Assembly: GCA_905221605.1 (NCBI GenBank)
Contig: CAJNDS010002130.1
Location: 562,001-626,000 of the forward strand
Origin: Symbiodinium natans
Taxonomy: Eukaryota > Sar > Dinophyceae > Suessiales > Symbiodiniaceae
Reading direction: 5' to 3'
DNA length: 64,000 bases
Shown here: positions 41,080-52,000 of the stretch, in pieces
Layout of the letters: each line of letters opens with the position of its first letter
Numbering within the stretch: the first letter of the stretch is position 1
Made by a program: the position numbers and the translations under genes
Notes under the pieces: generated by a model
Databases searched by the model: none
What the model was told of the DNA's origin: nothing
The model's input: only the letters and a program-made list of their open reading frames with translations

Positions 41080-41130
41080 CCCTAAACCCTAAACCCTAAA
41101 CCCTAAACCCTAAACCCTAAACCCTATTGA
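41080..41130. repeat. CCCTAAA block
   Basis: Seven units. A family-D-like foldback follows at 41380-41462 (aaggagggacccctgtgagg and the inverted tccctccttc). Confidence 0.9.
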
Positions 41131-41483
41131 ACAATAAACCCGAACTAGGAGCCCGACGTGGCATGGCCATGATCCCCAGCAAGTGGAGACTCGACCGCAC
41201 GTCTTTTTGCGGCTGCTGCGTTAGGGCTTTGAGGTTCGTTGGGAAGGGTTAATTTCGGGTCTGGGGCTTAAGGTTTGGAGTGGGTGTGTTTCGATTGATG
41301 AGGATCTAGCAGTCGGGATTGCTGATGAGTCAGCGTGCTCGCTCACGCTCTGGAACAAACAGCTTGCTTCAAGGTACCAAAGGAGGGACCCCTGTGAGGG
41401 ACCTTAGGGGTAATGTAGGGGCTACTTAGGGTCCCTGTCTCGGGGTCCCTCCTTCTATCCCTTCATTGTTCCTGCCAAGGAAG

Positions 41484-41884
41484 CGATGCTACGTGTACGC
41501 AGAGGTGGACAGCAGAAGGCAGCACATTACAGAGGAGGAGGCGGGTTTACCAACCTGTGGTGGATTCCACGGAGAGCAGGCTTGAAGTTTGGGCTGTTGA
41601 GGTACCTTCAGCCCAACCATACAACCATAGGCCTAAACCCCGAACTGCTGCACGCGCATGCATGTGCAACGACGTCCCCTTCGCAGATGCAGGTCGCACA
41701 CTTCCGCTGGCAGCTAGTCTACCACGGCCGGCCATCTTCCATGGGCTTGAGGCACTTCCAGAAGAATGGCGTCTTCGTATCCCCACACTTTGGGGAGACG
41801 AGGTGGCACCTTGGATCAGAAGAGGTGGAGCCAGCCCACAGCAAATACAGAAAACAGGCCGAGCCCAAGCCATCCATACCCTAA
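41484..41884 (+). CDS. Two-exon coding segment with a GC donor, unidentified
   Basis: Exon 41484-41579 (after aaggaag): CYVYAEVDSRRQHITEEEA..., ending FHGEQ. Exon 41693-41884 (after agatgcag): VAHFRWQLVYHGRPSSMGLR... to TAA 41882-41884. Both are phase 0, so they join in frame if the donor is CAG|GCTTGA. A competing 137-codon frame (41557-41970) overlaps. Composition (aromatic and charged) favours the spliced model. Family unknown. Confidence 0.45.
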
Positions 41885-42006
41885 AAAAAGGCTCTGCATG
41901 CTTGCAGGTCCTTACTCCACGGCGGCACGTGGTTCATGATGCAGGGCATAGACCCGCTGAAGGCCAGTAGTTGCGGCACTCAGATGGAGCGAAAGTCACC
42001 GTGAGA

Positions 42007-42336
42007 ATGCGATGCGATGCCTGTGGAGGTGAGCCGAAACCTTGCCGCCCGGCTGCACCCGAAGCGGCAGGCTCTCTTCCGACTTTCCCCAACGCCAGGC
42101 AGAATGTCATGTCATCATCTGCTCTTTATCCCTTTCGTTCTGAGCTGTTTATTCATGTTGGTTCAGAAGCGACACATCCGACCGCGAGCCGATTGGAATT
42201 GCAAGGTACAGAACTCATACATGCACTTCAAAATGACCGCATGGTGCTTGGTGCCACAAAGGACAACTGGGGCTGGGTCATCGGCGCGGAGACCAGTACT
42301 GAATACCACTCGGCTGAGGTTGAACAGCATACTTGA
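42007..42336 (+). CDS. Possible small single-exon gene, unidentified
   Basis: From ATG 42007, MRCDACGGEPKPCRPAAPE... and later LELQGTELIHALQNDRMVL, to TGA 42334-42336, 109 codons. The second half is well mixed and coding-like. A second frame (42017-42427) is also open for 136 codons, so one is a shadow. A CxxC at residues 3-6. Confidence 0.35.
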   Translation: MRCDACGGEPKPCRPAAPEAAGSLPTFPNARQNVMSSSALYPFRSELFIHVGSEATHPTASRLELQGTELIHALQNDRMVLGATKDNWGWVIGAETSTEYHSAEVEQHT

Positions 42337-42409
42337 CAAAAGTGCGTGTGCAGAGTTACATCCAGCTCTGAACGTGTTTACCTTGCTCGCTCTAAACCAG
42401 CGACTACTT

Positions 42410-42505
42410 GAGGGTTTCCGAAAATAGGGGTACCTTATTGGGGTCCTGATGATAAGGGAATCCTACTATTTGGGGTTTAGATTAGGGTCGCTGATTTTCG
42501 TGAAC
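42410..42505. repeat. Foldback element, family C
   Basis: gggtttccgaaaatagggg at the left, gctgattttcgtgaacc at the right, core gggaatcctactatttgggg. Another C element follows at 42570-42680 in reverse orientation. Confidence 0.85.
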
Positions 42506-42569
42506 CACTTCTTGACTTCTTGAACGTGAGGGCAGCTGTGCTCGATGGACGCAACGGCGCAATGTTAAT

Positions 42570-42680
42570 GACAAGCTTTACGAAAATAGGGGTCTTTCAG
42601 GTGGGGACCCCTAAATAATAGATCCAATTACTTCGAACAAGGACCGCAATAAGGTACCCCTAATTTTCGGAAGCCCCCAC
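42570..42680. repeat. Foldback element, family C
   Basis: tttacgaaaataggggtctt at the left and cccctaattttcggaagccc at the right. Confidence 0.8.
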
Positions 42681-42811
42681 TTGATGTCAGTCAACAGTGC
42701 CTTGCTCAACAGACTCGTTAGCAGTCGGGGCGTGCCAAGCCTTTCAGCACCTCAGGCACCAATTGTGTAAAGATCGCTTGTGCAGTACCCTATCTTCTTG
42801 CCAGATTTGAC

Positions 42812-43018
42812 GTGCATGTCTTGCGACATCACACGACTATGACAAATTCGGCATGCTTGCTGCAATCACCCCTGGCCTCTGCTGCCAACTCGCAATACCA
42901 CGCCACATCAATCGCTTACCATGATGGCGTCACCATGTTGCTGGATGCTGTCAGCGACGTCGTCGCCAGAAAGGACCACAGACAAGTGTCTTCAAGTCTG
43001 TTCTGTCAGACTGCTTGA
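42812..43018 (+). CDS. Possible coding segment, unidentified
   Basis: A 68-codon frame with HDGVTMLLDAVSDVVARKDH near its end, TGA at 43016-43018. It ends 65 bp before the first PPR exon and could be upstream coding of that gene if a donor precedes the stop. Weakly supported. Confidence 0.3.
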   Translation: MHVLRHHTTMTNSACLLQSPLASAANSQYHATSIAYHDGVTMLLDAVSDVVARKDHRQVSSSLFCQTA

Positions 43019-43082
43019 GAGGAGTCTGCTGAATCGCAGCAGCCTCTAGTTCCTCTACCACCCCCACAACCATACAATCCAG

Positions 43083-46000
43083 GAGTGGACCAAGCGTATC
43101 TCCCAGCTGGGCACGCAGAAGTTGTGGCGAGATGCCTGCCAGGCCCGACATCATGGGTGTAGGGGTCTCGAGCTTCATGCAGAGGTGTAGGGCGAACCCC
43201 CTAGAACCTAAAACCCTGTAACCCTAAAACCCTAAACCCCAAAACCCCAAAACCCCAAAACCCCAAACCCTAAACTCCGGTCTCGGACTCGAGCCGGAGA
43301 GCCAGAGCAGTGGTTCTTACAAGAGATCCAGGCCCTGGCAGCCATGCGTCGCGAGGAGCGTGTGCAGGTTTGAGCGACTTAGATACATATATATATATAT
43401 ATATATACAAACACACACGCACACACACACACACATATATATATATACACATATATATATATACATATGTACACATATATACATATCTATATCTGCCCCC
43501 GCCACCCCAGAACCTACCACTTCATGGTTGTTCTACACATTGACATGTGTGCCAAGCCCTGACGAACCTCAAACGCCAGGCCATGAACCACTAAAGTACA
43601 TCTCGGTTACAATCCTTCAGGCCAAGTCACAAGTTAAGGGCTTGTATGCTGCATTGTATCATTCTATACTTATATATGTCGAGAGTGGGCTATTTCCTGC
43701 GCAGGAGCTGCAGCCCAGCATCGTCTCGCACAACGCCGTGCTCAACGTCGTGGCCGCTGTCCCAGCAACTTTTGCCTCAGCGAGGGGTTTAGGGTTTGGG
43801 GTTTGGGGTTTAGGGTTTAGGGTTTAGGGTCTAGGGCTTGGGGTTTAGGGTTTAGGGTTTTAGGGCTTTCTGGGGTTTACGATAGTAGGGGTACCTGATT
43901 GGGCTCCTTACTTTGAGGGGGATCCTACTATTTGGGGTCTATATTAGGGGTCCCGTACTTTCGTAACCCAGATCTGACCATAAGTCTCGGTGCGCCACGC
44001 ATGCAATGAATAAACCATTGAACGTCCTGACACGCCCGTTCAGTCAACGCCACACGGCACCGTCAACGGTAGCACAAGAGGGTTTACGAAAATAAAGTAC
44101 CCCGAACATAGACCCCCCCCCCCCTTATAATAAGGAGCCCAACAAGGTACCCCTAATTTCGGAAATCCCCACAAGACCCATCCCTCATCCCAAAACTAGG
44201 TAGGCCCTTTTGGGCATTATATATTTTCCTTTATTGCTTTAAGAGGATCATATTCAGGACATTATATAATTTTCAGAGGGTTTTAGGGGCCATCCTAGAA
44301 AACGATCCTGCAGCCAGCAAGAGGTGCGCGCCCATCAGTGGGCCCAGGGCCTCAGTGATCTCCAAGCGGAAGGCTTGCAGCAGGACGAGGCGCCTCGGTA
44401 GAAGCGGGTTTAGGGTTTAGGGTTTAGGGTTTAGGATTTAGGGTTTAGGGTTTAGGGTTTAGGGTTTAGGGTTTTCCCTTTGCGCTGACCTGAAGCACCA
44501 AGCCCTGAAGCCTCTAAAAACCTGCCCTTACAACCAACTAACATCGTCGTGGGGGGTACTCCCCAGAAACGAGGACGCCCCTGGTCTTCCATGACACGAA
44601 TGGGAGGCCCTAAACCCTCAAGCCTAGTAAGAAAGGCGTCGGAATAATTACTAATACTTTTCCCTTAGGGTCCCTTTATCATTATACTATAACAACCCCC
44701 CCCCAAAAAAAAAACTATTCGCCCTAAACCCTAAACCCTTTCTTCTAATATTAGTATATTAGAGCCCAGCAGAGAGGTGTCGGGCGGCGTGGCTGTAAGA
44801 GCTGCTGCGGCTGATGGGGGCCAATGGGCTGCTGCTGAGGTCAACTGGGGCGCAAAGGTTGGGCTCAGCGAATCTTAGGGTTTTAGGGTTTTAGGGTGTT
44901 AGGGTTTTAGGGTTTTAGGGTTTTAGGGTTTTTGGGTTTAGGGTTTAGGGCTTAGAACATTTTTAGTCTTTAGAGGTTTCAAAGCTTTGGAATGGTCTAC
45001 AGGGGCTTTAGACAGGCTTAAACCCTAAACCCTTAGAAGGGGTTCAACCAGAAAGGGGCGACTCCCAGCGCAGAGTCGCGGCTAAGGCTGCTAAGATAGT
45101 TTCCCTTCGAGCTCGCGAAAGTATCGGTGGGGTATGCTATGTTACGCTATGATTGGAATGCATGTGTTTGATGTTGCTTGAGGTTCACCCTAAACCTAAA
45201 CCCACTGTTGGTTTTTTGGGGTTGTTGCTTGGCCTCCGACCTCAGAAGCACGTGTTTACAACTGGAGAGCCGAAACTGAGCTTGGGTAGTGACGTGTGGT
45301 GAGCTGCGAGAGGGAGGCTCTCATGAGGACGGACTCACGGCCGTCTTCGCCGGTCATCCTGGTGTTCTTACCTTCCGTAGCTGGAGCTTCATTGGGCACT
45401 TCCGACATTAGGGGGGGTACCTTTCTGGGGTCCTTAAAGAAGGAGAACCCTACTTAAGTTAGGGGGGGTACCTTATTGGGGTCCTTAAAAAAAGGGAACC
45501 CTGCTCTTTGGGGGTCTACATTAGGGGTCCCTTATTTTCGGAAACCCCCAACCGGCCAGTTCAGTGTAGGCATGCACAGGGGCCATCTCCACACCCCGCC
45601 CTTCAACTTACTGTTGGTTAGTAGGGAATGAGGGAACAAGGTCCCTGTATCCCCCTATATACACCCTTTAAGGGTACCTGAGGCACCCTATATCCCCCTT
45701 TTTTGATACCCTTTAAGGGATGATAGAGGGCCCTCATTCCCTACGAACCAACAGTAAGTCCAAGGTCACGTTGGAGACCCTGCGGCGTCGAGAGTTGGAG
45801 GGCAGCCTGCCTGATTCCAAGCATCGGACCTGTATCTGGGCATTTTCCAAAATGGGGCGTACCCCCTTGATACCCCAAAATAGAATAGAAGCCCTACACC
45901 CTAAACCCTATCCCCTTAAAGGGGACCCCAAAAGGGTACCCCCAGTTATCCGGAAACTCCCATCTGTCGAAACTGGTAGGAGTCAAAGTCCCCCCAAGGT

Positions 46001-49000
46001 ATCAGCTGCCAGACAGAAACGATGCAGGGTTTAGGGTTTGGGGTTTTGGGTTTAGGGTTTTAGGGTTCAGGGTTCAGGGTTTAGGGTTTAGGGTTTAGGG
46101 GTTAGCCATCAAGACTCCATCCCGGCAGGCACGGTGGTGTCCTTCGGGGCAGCCATCAGTGCCGCTGAGAAGGGCCAGGCATGGGAGCAGGCGGGGCCCA
46201 CAGACTATGTGTCGTTTGCGGGGCGTCACTTGTAACATAAACCTAGAATCCCAATCCTAGATTCTAGGCTTCTGAAGCCACATCCAAATCTTCGAGCCTC
46301 TATCCCCAAGTCCTCAACCCAAAGAATCCCAGGTGTGAGCGAGTTGTTTCATTTGGTTTCATGAGGAGTGCAGAGAGCCAGAAGGGGGGAGGTCCGGTGT
46401 AGGGGCTCTAATGGGGTTTGCGAAAATAGGGGACCCCTAAAATAGACCCCAAATAATTGTAGGATCCCCTTAGAAAAAGAACCCCCAAAAAGGTACCCTA
46501 GTATCGCAAAACCCCCAAAGAGGATTTGCTGGCTCAACTGAGGCTCATGAGTTGCACGACAAGCTGCTTCGCGAAGGTGGGGGCATTCAATCATTCGCTG
46601 ATGCCATCCGCACCTCAGTGCTATGCCACCTTCCGAAAAATTGGAGGGATGGAGGAGTAGAAAGTACTTTAGGGGTCGGAATAACTACTAAAAGTATTTC
46701 AGGTTCCCTCTGCAATATGATTCTAAAGAACCCCCAAGACCCTACTAATTATTGAGGCCCCTATAGTATCGGTGTCGCTTTGGGGCAGGCCTAAGCACCA
46801 GCACCGTAGCGGTCAACGCTGCCATCAGCGCCAGCAAGACTGTAGACTGGAGGCGCGTCGGGAATGACTTCGACATCTTCAATCACAAGTCCTGACGCAA
46901 GCCCCACTTTTTTCTTGTCCTACGGGCTGTTAGGAAGGAGATCATGGAGTTAAGTTTGCTACTAGGGTTCCTTTCAAGGCCGGAATATATACCCTAAACC
47001 CTTAACCCTAAACTGTTAAACCCATAGGCTACCGAACTTCTTGGCTGTGACCCTCCTAAACCCTAAACCCTAAACCCTAAACCCTAAACCCTAAACCCTA
47101 AACCCTAAACCCTAAACCCTGAGCCTCTTGGCACAGGAAAGCCGTGGCCTTCTTGGAGCAGCTGCTGCGCATGCGCTTGGAGCCGACTGTGGCGCCTCGG
47201 TAGCTGGTGACATCGGGGAATTCGGGGTGCTAAGCCCAGATATATCTAAACACTAAACACTAAACCCTTGCCCTAAGCCCTAGCCCTAAACCCTAAACTA
47301 AGCCCATCTTCCATCAGGTGACTTATGCTGCAGCAATCTCCTGCTGTGAAAAGTCCCGGTGCTGGGAGACGGCCCTGAGGCTGTTCAGCGAGATCAGTCA
47401 CTGGGTCGGTTTAGGGTTTAGGGGTTGAGGGGTTTGGGGGTTTGGAGGTTTGGGGGTTTAGGGGTTTAGGGGTTTAGGGTTTGGGGGTTTGGGGGTTTAG
47501 GGGTTTAGGGGTCTCTGGACAACTTGAACATCCTACTTCTTCGTCAACAACGCCCAAAACTAGGTTGTAGAAACCTATATTGTAACATGATCCTGCAGAA
47601 AAGTCTGCGTACACATACTTGCGCATGCATATAAAAGTTGCTGCACGTTGTAAACATCTAGCTCATCTTCGGGTTATGAGCTATGGCTCAGATCATGAGC
47701 TTGAGACATTTGCTGGCCTTGTCCCAAGAAGCATCATCTGCTCAAGAGGCATCATCTGCTCAGGTGACATGGAGATTCGGCCAAACATCATTGCTTGCAA
47801 CGCGGCCATCAGCGCTTGCGTGCCTTGTATGCACCATCAAACAACAGGAGGCGAAAAAAGGGCAACGGCCGTAACTTGACATTTGGTTAAGGTGTTTGAA
47901 GATGGATAGTTCGGTGATGCTTGAATGTTCGTCCGCCGCCAAGCCGTGTAGCAATGTAGCATAGAACTCCCGACAGTGACCCAGTATGTCTGACGTCGCA
48001 TGCCACTCCATCTTGCTGGTTGCCTTAGCAAGGAATTTGGCAATTCATGTCCCGATATTACTCCTCAAGCAATTATAGAGGGACCCAAACTCCCCTCGTT
48101 CCCTAGTCAAAAACCAATAGGCCAATGTGGGATCATCTAGGATGCGACCCAGTCTTTCGAGCGCTCGTCGTCAGCCCCAGGAGAAGGCCGGCCAGTGGAC
48201 CTGGGCGCTGCATTTGCAGGACAAGGGCCCTAAACCCTCGAGATTCAAAAAGAACAAAACGCACAGAAGTTGTGTCCGGATGACTTAGTTCGATGCGCTT
48301 CTTTCCAAGTCCGAAGAACCGATGTCGAATTTACTTGAAGCTCCGTACTTGCCAACATATCCTTCTAAGACAGGCCAGCGCTGCACATCTAAGAAAGGCT
48401 CCAACAACCAAGCTTAAGTGAGCTGATCCGAAATGCCCCAACAGGCCCCAAATAGGCCGCCCGCAGCGGAGTCTCCAAAAATGCGCTTTGAAAAGCCCCG
48501 CAGAGTTGCTCCTCGAGGCCTCCCTAAACTCCTAACCCAACTGCTAAGCTTGGGGGGAAATTCCCCCCCCCCCCCCCATGTGCGAGCACACCCAGGAGCA
48601 TGCAGAGCACTGGACTTTGCAACTCGGCTCAGCTGACTACGAGGTAGGACCCTGTGCTATCTAAGGGGCATTTCCGAAATTAAGGGTAATTTAGGGTTTA
48701 GGGTTTAGGGTACTACGAGGATCATCAGTGCTATCTTGCAGTAAGAGGATCTTGTGTAGGGATCGGGTGTGCATGAACTGTGTAAGTTCTATCCCTTGAA
48801 AAAAAACCTTGAAAGGACCCTTAGACGAACTTGTGGGCAGAGCCGAACGAGAGAAGGGCACACGAAATCCAAGACAACAGGGCAAAAGACACAAGGCTAA
48901 CTCTATTCAACATCCTTGTGTCACCGCTTACACCAAAAAGTCAGCAGCTGAGTCACATAGATTCGGGTCCTGTCCTTTGATCGATATGCGATAGTGATGC

Positions 49001-52000
49001 ATGGAAGCGCACGCGATGACTGTTGATGTGGAACACAAGCAAGAAGAAACCACGGGAACCCTGAACCCTAAACCTCAACCTCGAACCCTTCCTAACCTTG
49101 CAAGTCATTGACTGTAGGCCTAGACAGCCCTAGCCCAGCCAAAGTTGGCATCGAGCTGAGCAGACATGGAGGTTGAGGGACAGTGTGGGCCCATATTGGG
49201 GAGTTTGTTATGTTTACACTTTAGGGCTTCGGGCTTAGAATTTCGGGTTCAGGGTCAGGGTGCCAGAAGGGTCCATAGTTTTGATCACCCCCCCCCCCCC
49301 CCTCCCCCCCCAAATCACCCAATCCAGGAACCCAAACGTCGTGACCTACGCTGCGAGCACCAGCGCCTGTGAGAAAGCAGCTGAATGGGAGCCGGCAGTG
49401 TCTTCCCCAAGCATTGGAGAGTAGAGGTAGGGCCTCCTGCAGCTTCAACTTCTGGCTTTTTTGTTTGAACATCGTTTGCTAGACTAGACGAGGACATGAG
49501 ACCTCCTAGGCCCGTTGTGCATTGAGAGACTGCCCGAACCCCTGAAACCCCACAAACCCTCCTCCCGAGACCCTGAACTCCCCAAGCTATGGGATATTGT
49601 ATGCACGACAGGTTCTGAAGAGCCAGCGTCTTCGCTCTTAAACCTAACCCGCTGAACCTCCTCAATTCCTTCAGCCTCCTAAACTCTTTAAACCTCCTAA
49701 TCTTCCTACACTCCCTACACCCCAGCAAGGTTGCTGCTGCGTGCGGCCCGACGCAGACTCCTCGAGCTGAACGTCATCGCGTGCAACGCCTTCCTTGGAG
49801 CCTGCCAGAATGCGTGGCAGTGGCAAAGGCCCAAAGTTCGACCGGGGTTTGGGCGTGGGCGGGGGAGAATTTAAGGGGCTTGCTTTAAGGGGGCGATGGT
49901 GGTGCTTTCGTTTAGGGCACGCGTTTCGCGCGAAGAGCATTAAAGAAGGTCGTCTAAAATCCGAAGAGGGGTTTAGGGTTTAGGGTTTAGGGTTTAGGGT
50001 TTAGGGTTTAGGGTTTAGGGTTTAGGGTTTAGGGTTTAGGGTTTAGGGTTTAGGGTTTTTCAGAAATTTTTGTGCCCCGACCCCAGGTCCCTAGCTGCTC
50101 TTGCAGCCATGGCCGGCCAGTGTGATGCAGCTCGGCCTTTCTTTTGGTGGGGAAAAACCGATTCGTAAGGCCGGTGTCCATGTTCACAAGAGGGGCACAC
50201 CTTGTGGCAGAGTGCCCCCCAAATCGTGCCATCCCGGACTCCATGTAGCAACTCGCAACCTGCGCACAGCCGGAAGGTCGTGTCCGTCACAGCCGCTGTC
50301 ACAGCTTGTGGCGATGCGTCCGCATGGCAACATGCCACCGGTGTGGACTCCCAGACCTGTGGCTCCTTGATGATGCGCAAGTGTGACTCGCAGTCCGGAT
50401 TACCAGGATTCCCAAAGCCCGCTGCTCAAAACCTCGCCCTGAGATTGCATTTGGTAGAGGGTCGAGGAAATAGGATGCTCCAAGGTTGGGATGTGTACCC
50501 CCTTATACGACCACCCCAAATAGAATAGAATCCTTGGGACGTTCCCACTTATACTAACAGTCCGTAAGAGGGACTATAATAAGGCGGGGGGGGGGGGGGG
50601 GTACTACAATCCCCATCAAGGAGCTGCCAGCATAAGGGGGAACATCTCAAACAATCATGTTTAGTCCGACCCTCTTTTATAATTCCTAGCAGTCTTTAAT
50701 CGGGATTATAATAGGGGGGGGGGGGTATTATAATGACTGTTAGTATAAGGGAACGAACATCCCAACTCCAATGGCATCCTAACACCTTAATAGAAAATTG
50801 TAGTAGGGGGCACGAAAATGCCTAAGATTATCCCTATTAACGACTCTTCGTATAAGGGGGAACATCCCAACTCCAAGGCCTCATGGTGGATGTGGATGCC
50901 CACCGCCTCCACCCCGACTTCTCCTTGCTCAGCGTCGACGCCTCGGTCTGGAAGCCAGCGCGCACCCTTCAAAAATCAACGCTATAACCCGAAACCCTAA
51001 ACCCGAAAGCCTAAACCCTAAGCCCTAGTCGGTCCTAAGCTTTGCGCCACGAGCCCCGAAATCCCCGAACCCTAAACCTGACTCCCCTGCCCTGATAGTC
51101 TTGAGGTCCTTCATTCTGAGCCCTCAACCCTATTGGCTGGTAGTAGGGAATGAGGGAATGAGGCACCATTGCATTTCCTGAAAAGGCACATTATAGGGCC
51201 CTACTTCCCTCATTCCCTACCTTAGAACCCAGAGGCCTCAACCCTAAACCCTAAACCCTAAACCCTAAACCCTAAACCCTAAACCCTAAACCCTAAACCC
51301 TAAACCCTATAAACCCTAAACCCTAAACCTTAAGTTGAACCGGGCGCACCAGAGGCTGCCATGTCAGCTTTCGCGGAAGGGGCGACCTCCGCCCAAGGAG
51401 GATGGTTGACACCCGGCGCTTGTTCATGGCTCGAGGTTTAGGGTTTAGGGTTTAGGGTTTAGGGTTTAGGGTTTAGGGTTTAGGGTTTAGGGTTTAGGGT
51501 TTAGGGTTTAGGGTTTAGGGTTTAGGGTTCATTACAAGTAGGTTGGGGTTAAGTTAGGGGCCTTGAAAAACTGCTGACGTCCCTCCGGGACTCCCCAATT
51601 CCCCTCAACCTAACCTGATACCAGAACCAGCGCTAGACGTTACAAGCACAGTCACCCGACTGATACCCCAGCTTGCAAGTACCACGAGCCTTCAAGTAAA
51701 CCCTAACACCGGAAAAAACTTCGAATGCTCAACAAGCCCCATACCTAAAGATAAGAACACCTGACCAAGCCCTAGAATCCCTAAACCCTTTACAAGTCTA
51801 CTAAAGCCCGATGTTAAACCCCGAAAATCTCTTTTAACACCCTAAACAAACCCTCAACCGAACCTAAACCCTAAACCCTAAACCCTAAACCCTAAACCCT
51901 AAACCCCTACAACGCTCCCCCAATTCCCACGCCAAAGGCGGGCCCTGGAGATCCAGGGCGCTTTGCCGCCGCTGCGGCTCCGGCCCGGGCTCGCGTCCTT

